This document shows positions 41,412-52,123 of a stretch of 64,000 nucleotides of DNA, piece after piece. The stretch covers positions 186,001 to 250,000 of the forward strand of contig NZ_JACFXY010000005.1 in assembly GCF_014946725.1 (NCBI RefSeq), in the 5' to 3' direction. The number at the start of each line of letters is the position of its first letter. Within the stretch, counting starts at the first letter, position 1. The translations under genes were made by a program, and so were the position numbers. A model generated the notes under the pieces. That model made no database searches and was not told the origin of the DNA. It saw nothing but the letters and a program-made list of their open reading frames with translations. Source of the stretch: Mixta mediterraneensis. GTDB taxonomy: Bacteria > Pseudomonadota > Gammaproteobacteria > Enterobacterales > Enterobacteriaceae.

Positions 41412-42619
41412 ATGACGTGGTTAAATGAAATGACCGGTAGTGAAGGCTGGTGGCAGGAACAACAACAGCGCGGTATCCCCTTCATTGAGTCCCATGAAAC
41501 CGGTGATTGTCAGGTCACATTCTTTTGGCGCGACCCGCACGGCACCCAGTCTCAGTCAGCAATACAACGCGTCTGGATCAATATCACTGGCGTGACAGAT
41601 CATCATCAGTCAGCCGCTCCTGTCTCTTTAGCCCGCGTACCTGATACCGATGTCTGGTTCTGGCAAACCCTTTTGCCCGCCACCTGGCGTGGCAGCTACT
41701 GCCTGATGCCCGACGCACAGCCCGTTGCCTTTCAGGGTCAGCCCGATATGCAAACGCTGCGTAACTGGTGGCGCGATAAATTCCCTACCGCGCAAAGCGA
41801 TCCACTCAATCGTTTACGCAGCTGGTCTGGCGGACGCGGGATGAGCGTCTCTCCGCTGCATCTGCCGCAGTCGCCTAATCAGGATGTCTGGCGCGCGACT
41901 GATGAAGGCAAGGCGCCGATGCTGCCGTTGCAGCATTACATCTGGCGCAGCGAACGCTTAGGCAATCAGCGCTCAATATGGATTTACACCACCCACGATG
42001 CCCAGCCGGAAAATCGCCCGCTCGCGCTGCTGCTGGACGGACAGTTCTGGGCCGATACGATGCCCATCGCCGGGCCGTTACAGCAGCTCACCGACGCGGG
42101 CGAACTGCCACCTGCGGTCTATGTGATGATTGACATCATCGATCGTGAGCACCGCACCCGTGAACTGACCTGTAATCCCGATTTCTGGCTGGCGATTCAG
42201 GAAGAGCTGCTACCACAAGTCCAGCAATGGGCCGCGCATCGTCGCGACGCAGTTAATACCGTCGTCGCAGGACAAAGCTTTGGTGGATTGTCATCGGTCT
42301 ATGCGACGTTGCGTTGGCCTGACACCTTTGGCGCAGCGGTCGCTTATCGGGCTCTTTCTGGTGGCCCGAGCGTGGCAATGCCAACGGCTGGCTACCGCAA
42401 CAGTTACAACAAGGTTTACTGGCCGCCGCGCCGCGCCGCTTTTATCTTGAAGCGGGCAAGCGCGAGCGCCTGATACTGGCGGCGAATCAACAACTTCAAA
42501 AAGACCTGATTTCCACCGGACATCAGGTTAATTATCATCCGGTCGAAGGCGGCCACGACGCGCTTTGCTGGCGCGGCGGCCTGCTGAACGGACTGAAAGC
42601 AATGTGGCAATACCTGTAA
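41412..42619 (+). pseudogene. fes: enterobactin esterase Fes, frameshifted
   Basis: Cytoplasmic trilactone hydrolase that frees iron from imported ferric enterobactin. Read from ATG 41412 (other in-frame starts at 41373, 41385 and 41403) the corrected length is about 402 residues, close to E. coli Fes. The N-terminal domain (RVWINITGVTDHHQSA) and alpha/beta-hydrolase part (LALLLDGQFWA, serine elbow AGQSFGGLSSVYATL) are intact. After FGAAVA near 42350 one base is missing and the frame ends at 42473. In the next frame the family sequence continues (SGSFWWPERGNANGW, then EGGHDALCWRGGLLNG with the catalytic His) to TAA 42617-42619. The active-site histidine is therefore out of frame. Downstream is ybdZ. 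Confidence 0.9.
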
Positions 42620-42659
42620 TTCGCTTATCTCGCTCGCCTTTTACGAGCAGGAGACAGAC

Positions 42660-42881
42660 ATGCAACACCTGAACCCGTTTGACGATCCGCAACTGGATTG
42701 TCACGTGCTGCAAAATGCGCAGCAGCAATACAGTTTGTGGCCCGCCTTTAAGGCGCTTCCACTCGGATGGCAAACCGTATTTGGTCCGCAACCGCAGGCA
42801 ATCTGCCTGAGCTGGTTGAATGAGAACTGGCGCGACATTCGTCCGGTGACTGAAAACACAAACCGGAGCGACAATGTCTGA
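42660..42881 (+). CDS. ybdZ: MbtH-like protein YbdZ
   Basis: Small NRPS partner that binds and stabilises the EntF adenylation domain; 73 residues. The MbtH signature is intact: QQQYSLWPAFKALPLGW and SWLNENWRDIRP. Start ATG 42660 follows AGGAG. It overlaps entF by 8 bases, the usual arrangement. Confidence 0.95.
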   Translation: MQHLNPFDDPQLDCHVLQNAQQQYSLWPAFKALPLGWQTVFGPQPQAICLSWLNENWRDIRPVTENTNRSDNV

Positions 42882-45800
42882 AACTCTGATGAGCCGAAAC
42901 CGCACCAAAATCAATACGCTGCCGTTGGTTGCCGCGCAGCCTGGGATCTGGATTGCCGATCAGCTGTCGAAGCATCACAACGCCTATGCGGTGGCGCACT
43001 TTATTGAGTTGCGTGGCGATTTGGACAGTGCGCTGTTAGCTAAAGCTATCGTTGCCGGCATGAAGGAAGCGGATACGCTGAATATGGCGTTTGGCGAACA
43101 GGATGGCGAGCCACAACAGTGGTCTGCCCCCCAGGCGTTTAGCGAGCCGAAAATCATTGATTTGCGTCATGAAGCCCATCCCGATACTGCTGCGCGTGCG
43201 CTGATGCGTCAGGATATGTCCAGCGATCTGCGCGTGTTAAGCGGTGCGCCACTTTATCATCACAGCCTGATACGCCTGGGCGATCAACACTGGTATTGGT
43301 ATCAGCGTTATCACCATCTGGTGGTCGATGGTTTTAGTTTTACCGCTCTGACTCGCCGTATCGCCAGTCTGTATAGCGCCTGGCAGCGTAAAGACCTGCC
43401 GGAACCCACCCCTTTTGTGGCCTTCAGTGAAGTGGTTGAGGAGTATCAGCGCTATCAGGAATCCGCCACCTGGCAGCGCGACCGTGCGTTCTGGCGCGAA
43501 AAAGGCGCTCAGCTACCGCCCCCCGCCTCGCTGTCTACGCAGCCATTAGCCGGGCAAAGCGCCAGCACCGATCTGCTGCGTCTGGAACTGGCGCTGGATC
43601 GCCCTTTCTTCCAGACGCTGTTATCACACACCCAACAACATCATCTCAGCGCAGCAGATACCGCCTTTGCGCTGGTGGCGCTGTGGCTGGCGCGCCTGAG
43701 CGGGCAAAACGATTTTGCCGCAGGCTTTATCTTTATGCGCCGTATTGGCTCGGCCGCGCTGTGCGCCACCGGTCCGGTGATCAACGTGCTGCCAATGGCA
43801 CTGCATTACGATCCCGCACAGCCATTAAGCGCGCTGGCCATGCAGCTGGCGAAGGAAGTAAAGAAAATGCGTCGCCATCAGCGCTTTGACGCTGAACAGG
43901 TACAGCGCGATTTAGGTCGTCTGGGTGATAGCGATCCGCTTTATGGCCCGGTAATCAACCTTAAAATGTTTGATTACCGGCTGGATTTCGCTGGCATTAA
44001 GGGTATCACGCATCAGCTGGCTTCCGGCCCGGTACGCGATTTAGAAATCGCCATTTACCTCAGCGAACAGGGTGATTTAACGATTGAGCTGCTGGCAAAT
44101 GCCGAACGCTACAGCGAAAGCATGCTGAAGCAGCATCTTAACCGCTTCCCTCTGCTGCTGAAACAGCTAGCGACACAGCCAGAACGAGCCTGTGGCGAGC
44201 TGGATCTGTTGATGCCGGATGAACATCAGCAGCTGACAGCGATCAATCAAACCGGGGTAGCCTTACCCGCCGAAACCTTATGCAGTCTGCTTATCAGGCA
44301 GGCGCAGCGGACCCCCTATGCACCGGCGCTGTCTGATGCGTGTCACCAGCTAAATTATCAGGAAATGCAGCAACAGGTTCAGGCGCTAGCGCAGCAACTT
44401 ATCGCCAGAGGCGTTCAGCGCGGCGATATTGTCGCCGTGGCGCTGCCGCGCTCGGTATTTCTGTCGCTGTCATTGCAGGCGATCATTCGCGTTGGCGCAG
44501 CCTATTTACCCCTGGATACCGGCTATCCAGACGATCGTCTACAGCTAATGCTGGCAGACGCCGCACCAAAAACGCTGATTACCAGCCGTGAATTAGCCGA
44601 TCGTCTGGCTGCTATTTCGCCGGTAGAAGCGATGTTCTACGATGCACTGCTGACGCCCGTAGCTGAGAGCATGTCACAAATGCCGCGCCCGCAGGATGGG
44701 GCTTACATTATTTATACCTCCGGCTCTACGGGGCGCCCGAAAGGCGTGCTGGTGGGCCATGAAGCGATTGTCAATCGACTGATGTGGATGCAGGATCACT
44801 ATCCGCTCGCCGCTGACGATGTGGTATTACAAAAAACTCCAGGCAGTTTCGACGTTTCTGTCTGGGAGTTTTTCTGGCCGTTAACGGTAGGTGCACAACT
44901 GGTGATGGCCCCGCCGGATGCGCACCGTGATCCAGAAGCGTTGCAACAGCTATTCGCCCATTTTCGCGTTACCACGACACACTTTGTGCCATCAATGTTA
45001 GCGGCCTTTGTTGCCTCGTTGCAGGACAAAACCGCCGTGGCGCATTGTGCCAGCTTGCGGCGCGTATTCTGTAGCGGCGAAGCGTTGCCAACCGAGCTGT
45101 CACGGCAATGGCAAGCGCTTACGCAAATCGAGCTGCATAATTTGTATGGCCCAACCGAAGCGGCGGTGGATGTCAGTTATTATCCGGCCTTCGGTGCTGA
45201 ACTGGCCGCGGTTGAGGGCGCCAGCGTGCCCATCGGCTTCCCGGTCTGGAATACCGGCTTACACATTCTTGATGCAGGCTTACAGCTCGTTCCGCCGGGC
45301 GTGGCAGGCGATCTTTATCTGACCGGTATCCAGTTGGCGCACGGGTATCTTGATCGCCCCGATCTGACTGCCAGCCGCTTTGTCGCCGATCCTTATAGTA
45401 ACGGCACGCGCATGTACCGCACAGGCGATGTGGCGCGCTGGCTGTCAAATGGTGCGGTGGAATATCTGGGCGTAGCGACGATCAGTTAAAGATCCGTGGT
45501 CAGCGTATTGAACTGAATGAGATCGACCATGCGCTTGCTGCCCTGCCTGGCGTGGAGCAAGCGGTTACGCACGCCGTGGTGCTGGGCGGCAGCTCAGCGC
45601 AGCAAGGCGATGCGCGACAGCTGGTTGGCTATGTCGTCGCCAACCAGCCAGTTGATCAAGAAGCAATGCGTAAAGCCCTTGCCGCGCAATTACCCGCGCA
45701 CATGGTGCCGGTAGCCATCGTGCAGCTAGAGGTTTTCCCGCTCAGCAGCAACGGCAAGCTGGATCGCAAAGCGTTGCCGCTGCCGCAAAGCCGTGCCGCA

Positions 45801-46799
45801 GAAGCGGGGCGCCCACCCCATCCTGGCCTGGAAACCACGCTTGCAAAGGCGTTTGCAGCCTTGCTGGAACGTGACAATATTGGCGCTCAGGACGACTTTT
45901 TTGCCCTTGGTGGTCATTCGCTGTTAGCAATGCGCCTCGCAGCACAGTTGCGACGTAGCCTGAATCAGCCCGTTTCTGTCGGGCAAATTATGGTGGCCTC
46001 GACAGTGGAAAAACTCGCCGCCTTGCTGAGCAGCGAAGATGCCGCAGCTGGACGCGCAGGGTTTGAAGCGGTGCTGCCGCTACGAAAAGGCGCTGGCCCA
46101 ACGCTGTTCTGCTTCCACCCCGCCTCCGGTTTTGCCTGGCAATTCAGCGTATTACAACGTTATCTGGATAAACGCTGGTCGCTGATGGGCATACAATCAC
46201 CCGATGTTGACAGTCCACTCAATCAGGGCGGACATCTAGATGAGATGTGCGATGCGCATCTGGCCACAATTTTACAGCAGCAGCCTCATGGTCCTTACTA
46301 TTTCATCGGCTATTCCCTGGGTGGCACTTTAGCGCAAGGTATTGCGGCTCGTCTTGAGGCGCGCGGGGAAGACGTTGCGTTTCTTGGCCTGCTCGATACC
46401 TGGCCACCAGAAACCCAGAACTGGGACGAGAAGCGCGGTGAAAACGTGCTGGATCCGGCGGTACTGGAAGAGGTCAATCGCGAGCGCGAGCAGTTTATCG
46501 CTGCACAGCGTCAGCAGGCGGGTGAAGGCATGGAGGCAATGTTTAATACCATTGAAGCTAACTACGCCAGCTCGGTACGCTTGCTGGCAACGGCGCGCAG
46601 TGCGCGTTTCAATGGTCGCGCTACGCTATTCTTAGCCAGGCAGACACAGCAACCAGGCCAGGATGCGCATCGCGCCTGGGCGCCATATGTGGCAGAGCTG
46701 GAAGTATGGCCGCTGGATTGTGCGCATGTTGATATTATCTCGCCACGCATGTTTGAACAGATTGGTCCGCGCTTGCAGCAGCTGTTAGCCCGGTTTTGA
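42874..46799 (+). pseudogene. entF: enterobactin synthase component F, frameshifted
   Basis: Serine-activating nonribosomal peptide synthetase module, about 1,308 residues after correction (E. coli 1,293). Condensation domain with HHLVVDG (His147-Gly153); adenylation domain with YIIYTSGSTGRPKG (about 610-623) and NLYGPTEAAVDV. At 45468-45472 the sequence reads CTGGGCGTAGC where the conserved YLGRSDDQLKIRGQRIE needs CTGGGCCGTAGC; one C is missing and the frame stops at 45487-45489 after 871 codons. The other frame carries intact A-domain end, carrier domain (FFALGGHSLLAM, phosphopantetheine Ser) and thioesterase (GYSLGG serine, final His in CAHVDI) to TGA 46797-46799. The truncated protein cannot load or cyclise serine units. 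Start ATG 42874 has GGAG upstream. Confidence 0.93.
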
Positions 46800-46806
46800 T
46801 TATTAC

Positions 46807-46829
46807 GGGCGGAGATTTCCGCCCTTTTT
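46807..46829. terminator. terminator between entF and fepC
   Basis: GGGCGGA and TCCGCCC stem with short loop and five Ts, in the convergent space between entF and fepC. Confidence 0.82.
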
Positions 46830-47626
46830 CATTCATTCTGTCGTCCCAGCGGCACAATCATTGGGGTGTGAGCGACCGGATCCTCAATAATCACGCAGCG
46901 TAAGCCATAAATGGATTCAATCAGCGTCGGCGTAATAATTTCGCTGGGCCTGCCTTCGGCAATGATTTTTCCGTGACGCATCGCAATCAGATGCGTGGCA
47001 TAACGGCAAGCCTGATTAAGATCATGCAGTACTACCACGAGCGTGCGTCCGTGCTGTTGATTCAAATCCTGCATTAATTCCAGCAGTTCAATCTGATGGG
47101 TAATATCCAGCCAGGTGGTGGGTTCATCCAGCAGCAGCAGCGGCGTTTGTTGTGCCAGCACCATGGCAATCCAGACACGCTGTCGCTGGCCGCCAGAAAG
47201 CGTATCCACCTGCTGATTCCCCAAATCGGCGACACCGGTTGCCAGCATTGCCTGCTGCACTGCTACTTCATCTTCTTTTCGCCAGCGACCAAACAAGGGC
47301 TGATGCGGATAGCGCCCACGCGCAACCAGTTCGCTGACGCTGATCCCGGCAGGCGCATGAGAACTTTGCGGCAGCAGGCCCAGGCGGCGCGCCACGTCTT
47401 TCGTTGCGTAGTGCGCGATGGCTTCACCATCCAGCATGACATGCCCTTTTAGCGGGCTGGCCAGGCGACTTAACGTGCGTAATAGCGTGGATTTACCGCA
47501 GGCATTGGGACCGATAATCACTGTCAGCTCCCCATCGGGAATTGCCACCGACAGATTTTCCGCCACGATTTTTTTATCGTAACCCAGCGTCAGCGCATCA
47601 CCCTGTAATCGTGAGGTTATGGTCAT
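46829..47626 (-). CDS. fepC: ferric enterobactin ABC transporter ATPase
   Basis: Cytoplasmic ATPase of the FepBDGC importer, 265 residues from ATG 47626 (MTITSRLQGDALTLGYDKK); E. coli 271. A longer in-frame start at 47767 lies inside fepG and is rejected. Walker A GPNACGKST (about 39-47), signature LSGGQRQR, Walker B LLLLDEPTTWLD, H-loop VVLHDLNQA. ATG overlaps the fepG stop (4 bases). Reading frame intact. Confidence 0.96.
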   Translation of the reverse strand: MTITSRLQGDALTLGYDKKIVAENLSVAIPDGELTVIIGPNACGKSTLLRTLSRLASPLKGHVMLDGEAIAHYATKDVARRLGLLPQSSHAPAGISVSELVARGRYPHQPLFGRWRKEDEVAVQQAMLATGVADLGNQQVDTLSGGQRQRVWIAMVLAQQTPLLLLDEPTTWLDITHQIELLELMQDLNQQHGRTLVVVLHDLNQACRYATHLIAMRHGKIIAEGRPSEIITPTLIESIYGLRCVIIEDPVAHTPMIVPLGRQNE

Positions 47627-48603
47627 TGGTGTCGCGCCTCCCGCACCAGTAGAGCAATCAGATAAAGCCCGCCAAGGCTGACAGTAATTACGCCAACCGG
47701 TAATTGATAAGGCAGGAAAAAGTGCTGCGCAGCGTAATCCGCAGCCGTCAGCAATAGCGCGCCACACAAGGCCGCAAGCGGCAAGATACCTTTGACACCG
47801 CCCCCCAGGCGACGAGCGATTTGCGGGGCCAGCAGGGCAATAAATGAAATGGGACCGACCAGCGCCGTGGACGCGGCGGTTAATACCACACCCAGCAGCA
47901 TCAGCCAGATACGGCTGCGCTCAACCGGTACGCCCAGTGCGCAAGCCGTGTCGTCCCCCATTTCCAGCAGGCGCATACGTCGCGCTAACAACGCCGTTAC
48001 CCCCATAGCCAGCAGCAAGACAATAATCACCGGCGTCGTTCTGGCCCAGGTTATACCGTTCAGCGATCCGGCGCTCCACAAACCCGCACTGAGCGCCGCT
48101 TCCAGCGAGGCGCTGATAATCAGCCAGCTATTGAGTGCCATTAACAAGGCGCGCACGCTTATCCCGACAATAATCAGTCGAAAAGTGTCAACGCCGTTTC
48201 GCCAGGCAAACAGATAAACCACGGCTGCGGTAATCAATCCTCCCAGTAGCGCTGCCAGCGTCATACCTTCAATGTTCTGCTGAAACAGCACGAGCGCCAC
48301 TAACACCCCGCTGTAAGCGCCAGTGTTAAAACCCAAAATGTCCGGGCTGCCAAGCGGATTACGCAATAGCGACTGAAAAATCGCCCCGCTGATGCCGAGC
48401 GCCGCGCCCGTTAACAGCGCCATTAATACGCGCGGCAAACGCCACTCAACCACAATCAGCTGAATATTACTGGGCGCATCCCCGCTAATGACCTGCCACA
48501 ACTGCTCAGCGGAGATCGGCAATGCCCCGCGCGTTATGGCGAAAAATGACAGCAGCATGCACACCAGTAGCAGGCCGACGCTGTTGATCATCACCCTGCT
48601 CAT
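47623..48603 (-). CDS. fepG: ferric enterobactin permease FepG
   Basis: FecCD-family inner-membrane permease, 326 residues, about ten transmembrane helices. Conserved LPRVLMALLTGAALGISGAIFQSLLRNPLGSPDILG-type entry region and GPISFIALLAPQIARRL cytoplasmic EAA-like loop. It forms the heterodimeric channel with FepD. Overlaps fepD (stop/start, 4 bases) and fepC. Intact. Confidence 0.95.
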   Translation of the reverse strand: MSRVMINSVGLLLVCMLLSFFAITRGALPISAEQLWQVISGDAPSNIQLIVVEWRLPRVLMALLTGAALGISGAIFQSLLRNPLGSPDILGFNTGAYSGVLVALVLFQQNIEGMTLAALLGGLITAAVVYLFAWRNGVDTFRLIIVGISVRALLMALNSWLIISASLEAALSAGLWSAGSLNGITWARTTPVIIVLLLAMGVTALLARRMRLLEMGDDTACALGVPVERSRIWLMLLGVVLTAASTALVGPISFIALLAPQIARRLGGGVKGILPLAALCGALLLTAADYAAQHFFLPYQLPVGVITVSLGGLYLIALLVREARHQ

Positions 48604-49589
48604 ACTTGTCCTCTGCCCAGTTTGCGTCGTACCAGAATAATTAACGCTGGCGCGCCAAGAATCGCGGTGACAACAGACACGCGCAGTTCCCCCGGCACCA
48701 GAATACGGCCCAGAATATCAGCAGCCAACAGCAGACAAGGCGTCATAAATAAGGTGCCGGGCAGCAGCCAGCGATGATCATTACCCACCAGCCAGCGCGC
48801 CAGGTGCGGCGTCATCAGACCAACAAAAGCAATCGGCCCAACGGCGGCCGTGGCCGCGCCGCTCAGCAAGGCAATCGCCAGCAACCCAAAAAGCTGAGTG
48901 CGGACTACGCGTGTACCGAGCGCGGTTGCCATGTCCCCGCCCATGCTCAGGCTATTTAACGACCTTGCCAGCAGTAACGCTATCACGCCGCCAATCACAA
49001 CCGCCGGAATCGTCGTTTTCAACATGGCAAAATTACGTATATCAAGCGAACCGCTGTGCCAGAAGCGCAGATGATCGTAAATGTCAGGATTAAGCAAAGA
49101 TAAACCGGAAGTTAAGCCTTCCAGCACCGCCCCAAGCGCCACACCCGCTAATGTCAGGCAAACCGGATTGACACGACCGCCGCCAGGCGCGCCGATTAAT
49201 GTCACCAGCAGAGAAGCGATCAGCGCACCCGCAAAGGCAAAGCCGAGCCAGTCGAGCGGCGAATCGGCACCAAACAGCGCAATGCCAATCACGATGGCAA
49301 AGCCCGCCCCGGCATTCACGCCCAAAACTCCCGGATCGGCCAGTGGATTACGCGTCAGGCTTTGCATCAACGCACCAGCAAGCCCCAGCGCAATGCCCGC
49401 AAGCAGGCCCGCTAAGGTACGCGGCAAACGCGCATCACGTACAATCACGCAATCGGCGCTGGTACAGTCAGAAAGCAGCGCGTGGATGACATCATGAAAG
49501 GCAATGGATTTTGCCCCCAGCATTAAACTGAACGCAAGAAGCAGCAATAGCAGCATCCCTGAACCTGCTATCGCACGAAGTTGGCGCAT
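48600..49589 (-). CDS. fepD: ferric enterobactin permease FepD
   Basis: FecCD-family permease partner of FepG, 329 residues, about ten membrane helices. LPRTLAGLLAGIALGLAGALMQSL and GPIAFVGLMTPHLAR are family blocks. First gene of fepDGC, divergent from entS with a strong Fur box between. Intact. Confidence 0.95.
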   Translation of the reverse strand: MRQLRAIAGSGMLLLLLLAFSLMLGAKSIAFHDVIHALLSDCTSADCVIVRDARLPRTLAGLLAGIALGLAGALMQSLTRNPLADPGVLGVNAGAGFAIVIGIALFGADSPLDWLGFAFAGALIASLLVTLIGAPGGGRVNPVCLTLAGVALGAVLEGLTSGLSLLNPDIYDHLRFWHSGSLDIRNFAMLKTTIPAVVIGGVIALLLARSLNSLSMGGDMATALGTRVVRTQLFGLLAIALLSGAATAAVGPIAFVGLMTPHLARWLVGNDHRWLLPGTLFMTPCLLLAADILGRILVPGELRVSVVTAILGAPALIILVRRKLGRGQV

Positions 49590-49638
49590 AACGTATTAAA
49601 CCTTTACTGATCAACGACACCGCAGGCAAATCATTTTT

Positions 49639-49657
49639 GATAATGATACTTGTTATC
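49639..49657. promoter_or_regulatory. Fur box, fepD-entS divergent region
   Basis: GATAATGATACTTGTTATC matches the 19-base Fur consensus at 16 positions. It lies 50 bases before fepD and 79 before entS and can control both. Confidence 0.85.
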
Positions 49658-49735
49658 GTTATTAGGCGTATTTTTGTATGTTACCATGACTTATTCACTC
49701 GATGACGAGGAAAATCGGCGTTTCAAGGCGAAAAA

Positions 49736-50983
49736 ATGAACAAACCCTCCCACTTTATCGATCTCAGCCTGCTTAAAACGCATTCCGCTTTTCGCGCCGT
49801 GTTTATTGCGCGCTTTATTTCCATTGTCGCACTGGGCATGCTGGCTGTTGCCGTGCCGGTGCAAATCCAGCAACTCACGAATTCACCCTTGTTGGTGGGA
49901 TTAGCAGTGACACTGGCAGGCGCAGGCATGTTTATCGGGCTGCTGACCGGCGGCGTATTAGCCGATCGCTATGAACGTCGCCGCCTGATCCTCTTTGCCC
50001 GCTCGACCTGTGGCCTGGGCTTTGTCGCGCTATGCATTAACGCCTTATTGCCTGCCCCTTCAGTGGTTGCCGTGTTCGTGCTGGGTTTGTGGGACGGCTT
50101 CTTTGGCGCGATTGGCGTTACGGCGCTATTAGCCGCGACGCCAGCGCTGGTGGGCCGTGAAAATCTTATGAAAGCCGGAGCGATTACCATGTTGACGGTG
50201 CGCTTCGGGTCCATTCTTTCGCCTGCGGTTGCCGGATTAGTGATCGCGCATGGCAGTGTGGCGTGGAATTACGGTTTAACCGCTTTCGGGACATTACTCA
50301 CCGTGTTAACGCTGTTGAAATTACCCGCTTTGCCGCCACCGCCACAACCGCGTGAACATCCGCTCAAAGCGCTGGCAACCGGCGTGCAATTTCTGTTTGC
50401 CAGCCCGCTGGTGGGCATGGCGGCATTCATTGGCGCTCTGGTGACGTTAGCCAGTGCGGTACGCGTCCTTTATCCCGCGCTAGCCCCGCACTGGCAGATC
50501 GATATAAACCAGCTCGGTTTGATGTATGCGGCGGTGCCGCTTGGTGCGGCCATCGGCGCGTTGGCCAGCGGCCGCCTGGCCCATTCTCCACGTCCCGGCG
50601 TGCTGATACTGGCAAGCGCGTTTGCCGCCTTTGTTGCACTGGGCCTGTTCAGCCTGATGCCGCTTTTTGAGCTGGGATTGCTGTGCCTGGTAGCGTTTGG
50701 CTACTTCAGTGCGATCAATAGCCTGGTGCAGTACGCCATGATTCAGGCACTGACGCCGGATGCGCTGCTGGGACGAATCAACAGCCTGTGGACGGCGCAA
50801 AACGTCACCGGCGATGCCATTGGTGCTGCCATTATCGGTTCAATGGGTTCGTTGCTGCTACCGCAACAGGCGGCAAGCCTGTTTGGTTTTGCTGCCGCAC
50901 TGTTGGGTCTGTTGATGTGGCGGGGTATGAGGCGCTTACGCCAGTATCAGCCGCCCGCGCCGACACTGGCGGAACAATTATGA
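49736..50983 (+). CDS. entS: enterobactin exporter EntS
   Basis: Major-facilitator-superfamily protein with twelve predicted helices, exporting enterobactin across the inner membrane; 415 residues (E. coli 416). Starts [38 protein letters not shown] is the MFS loop 2-3 motif. The stop overlaps the convergent fepB by 6 bases. Intact, although the synthetase that makes its substrate is broken. Confidence 0.94.
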   Translation: MNKPSHFIDLSLLKTHSAFRAVFIARFISIVALGMLAVAVPVQIQQLTNSPLLVGLAVTLAGAGMFIGLLTGGVLADRYERRRLILFARSTCGLGFVALCINALLPAPSVVAVFVLGLWDGFFGAIGVTALLAATPALVGRENLMKAGAITMLTVRFGSILSPAVAGLVIAHGSVAWNYGLTAFGTLLTVLTLLKLPALPPPPQPREHPLKALATGVQFLFASPLVGMAAFIGALVTLASAVRVLYPALAPHWQIDINQLGLMYAAVPLGAAIGALASGRLAHSPRPGVLILASAFAAFVALGLFSLMPLFELGLLCLVAFGYFSAINSLVQYAMIQALTPDALLGRINSLWTAQNVTGDAIGAAIIGSMGSLLLPQQAASLFGFAAALLGLLMWRGMRRLRQYQPPAPTLAEQL

Positions 50984-51946
50984 TTTAACGAATAACTGTT
51001 CCAGACGCGTCAGCAAACGGCTGGCGCTGTAATAATCGAGACGAAAAGGCTCTAAGCCCAGCGCATAAACCTGCTTATTTTTCACCGCCGACGTTTGTGC
51101 CAGGAACGGATTATTTATTACCGCGTGAGCGGTTTTATCCTCGGCAGCGAATAGCATATAGCTGTTACCGTTCAGGCCCGCCGCCAGGTTCTCGCCTGAA
51201 AGCTGAATGATGTCTTTACGCTGACCCATGCTGTGCCCCTGCTGAATATTGGCGGGCGGTGTCGCTAACTCAAAACCTAGCTGCTGCAATAGCTTGCCCT
51301 GTGCAGATTCAGCGGTCCACAGATTTACCGCCCGGCCATCACCATTCCATACCATGGCAGAAACGGGTTGAGGCGGCAGTGTCAGCTTACTTTTTAATGC
51401 ATTTTCACGCTCGTCAAACGCCTTTATACGCGCTGCCGCTTGCGCTTCATGGCCGGTAGCCTCGCCCAGTACGCCAACTAACTGCTGCCAGCTTTTGTCG
51501 TCATAATTCACGACCAATGTTGGCGCGATGGCAGAAAGCTGATCGACTAATTTAATGGCCGAATCATTACCGGTTGCACTCACCACAATCAAGTCAGGTG
51601 CCTCAGCAGCGATGGCTTCAGCACTTGGCTCACCAATATATAAACGCTTAACTCCACGCTGTTTCGCGACCTCTCCCCATTGACGAAAGAAACCTTGTGC
51701 ATCGGCAAGGCGACTATTCGGGGCCGTCGCGCCGCTGGCAATCACCGGCGCGTCAATTGCCAGTAAGGAGCCGGTTAATGTAACGCTAGTGGAAACAATA
51801 CGCTTTGGTGGCTGCGGTAAAGTGACGCTGCCGTTGATCCCCTGGATAGTGCGCGGCCAGCCGTTTTCAGCTTGCGCGGCGTGACTCCACAGCACGCTGC
51901 TGATGAAGAAAAATACAATGAAAGTGCAAAAACCACGTTTATACAT
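50978..51946 (-). CDS. fepB: ferric enterobactin periplasmic binding protein FepB
   Basis: Class III solute-binding protein, 322 residues (E. coli 318). Signal peptide [26 protein letters not shown]. Core segments: [51 protein letters not shown] and [16 protein letters not shown]. Divergent from entC with a Fur box between, as in E. coli. Intact. Confidence 0.95.
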   Translation of the reverse strand: MYKRGFCTFIVFFFISSVLWSHAAQAENGWPRTIQGINGSVTLPQPPKRIVSTSVTLTGSLLAIDAPVIASGATAPNSRLADAQGFFRQWGEVAKQRGVKRLYIGEPSAEAIAAEAPDLIVVSATGNDSAIKLVDQLSAIAPTLVVNYDDKSWQQLVGVLGEATGHEAQAAARIKAFDERENALKSKLTLPPQPVSAMVWNGDGRAVNLWTAESAQGKLLQQLGFELATPPANIQQGHSMGQRKDIIQLSGENLAAGLNGNSYMLFAAEDKTAHAVINNPFLAQTSAVKNKQVYALGLEPFRLDYYSASRLLTRLEQLFVKS

Positions 51947-52075
51947 AAGATCCAGTCCACCTTTTGCTGTGACATTAACCCTGCTGGATATGCTGATTTA
52001 GCATGAAAACGCAGTAGAAATGCCGCGAATTTATTGACACCTCAGGCTAATCAACGTAGCTTACAGAGCCACAAT

Positions 52076-52094
52076 ACAAATGATAATCATTATT
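52076..52094. promoter_or_regulatory. Fur box, fepB-entC divergent region
   Basis: ACAAATGATAATCATTATT matches the Fur consensus at 15 of 19 positions, including an unbroken GATAATCATTAT core. It lies about 30 bases before entC and also precedes fepB. Confidence 0.85.
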
Positions 52095-52123
52095 AATTTT
52101 CTTATCATTTATAAGTGGAAATT

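Noticed and set aside
45460..45495. Programmed frameshifting in entF
   Set aside because: No slippery heptamer or downstream structure was seen, and EntF is a single frame in the known family; simple deletion is the better explanation.
47627..47767. 47-residue N-terminal extension of FepC
   Set aside because: It lies in the fepG coding region; the ATG at 47626 overlaps the fepG stop and matches the family start.
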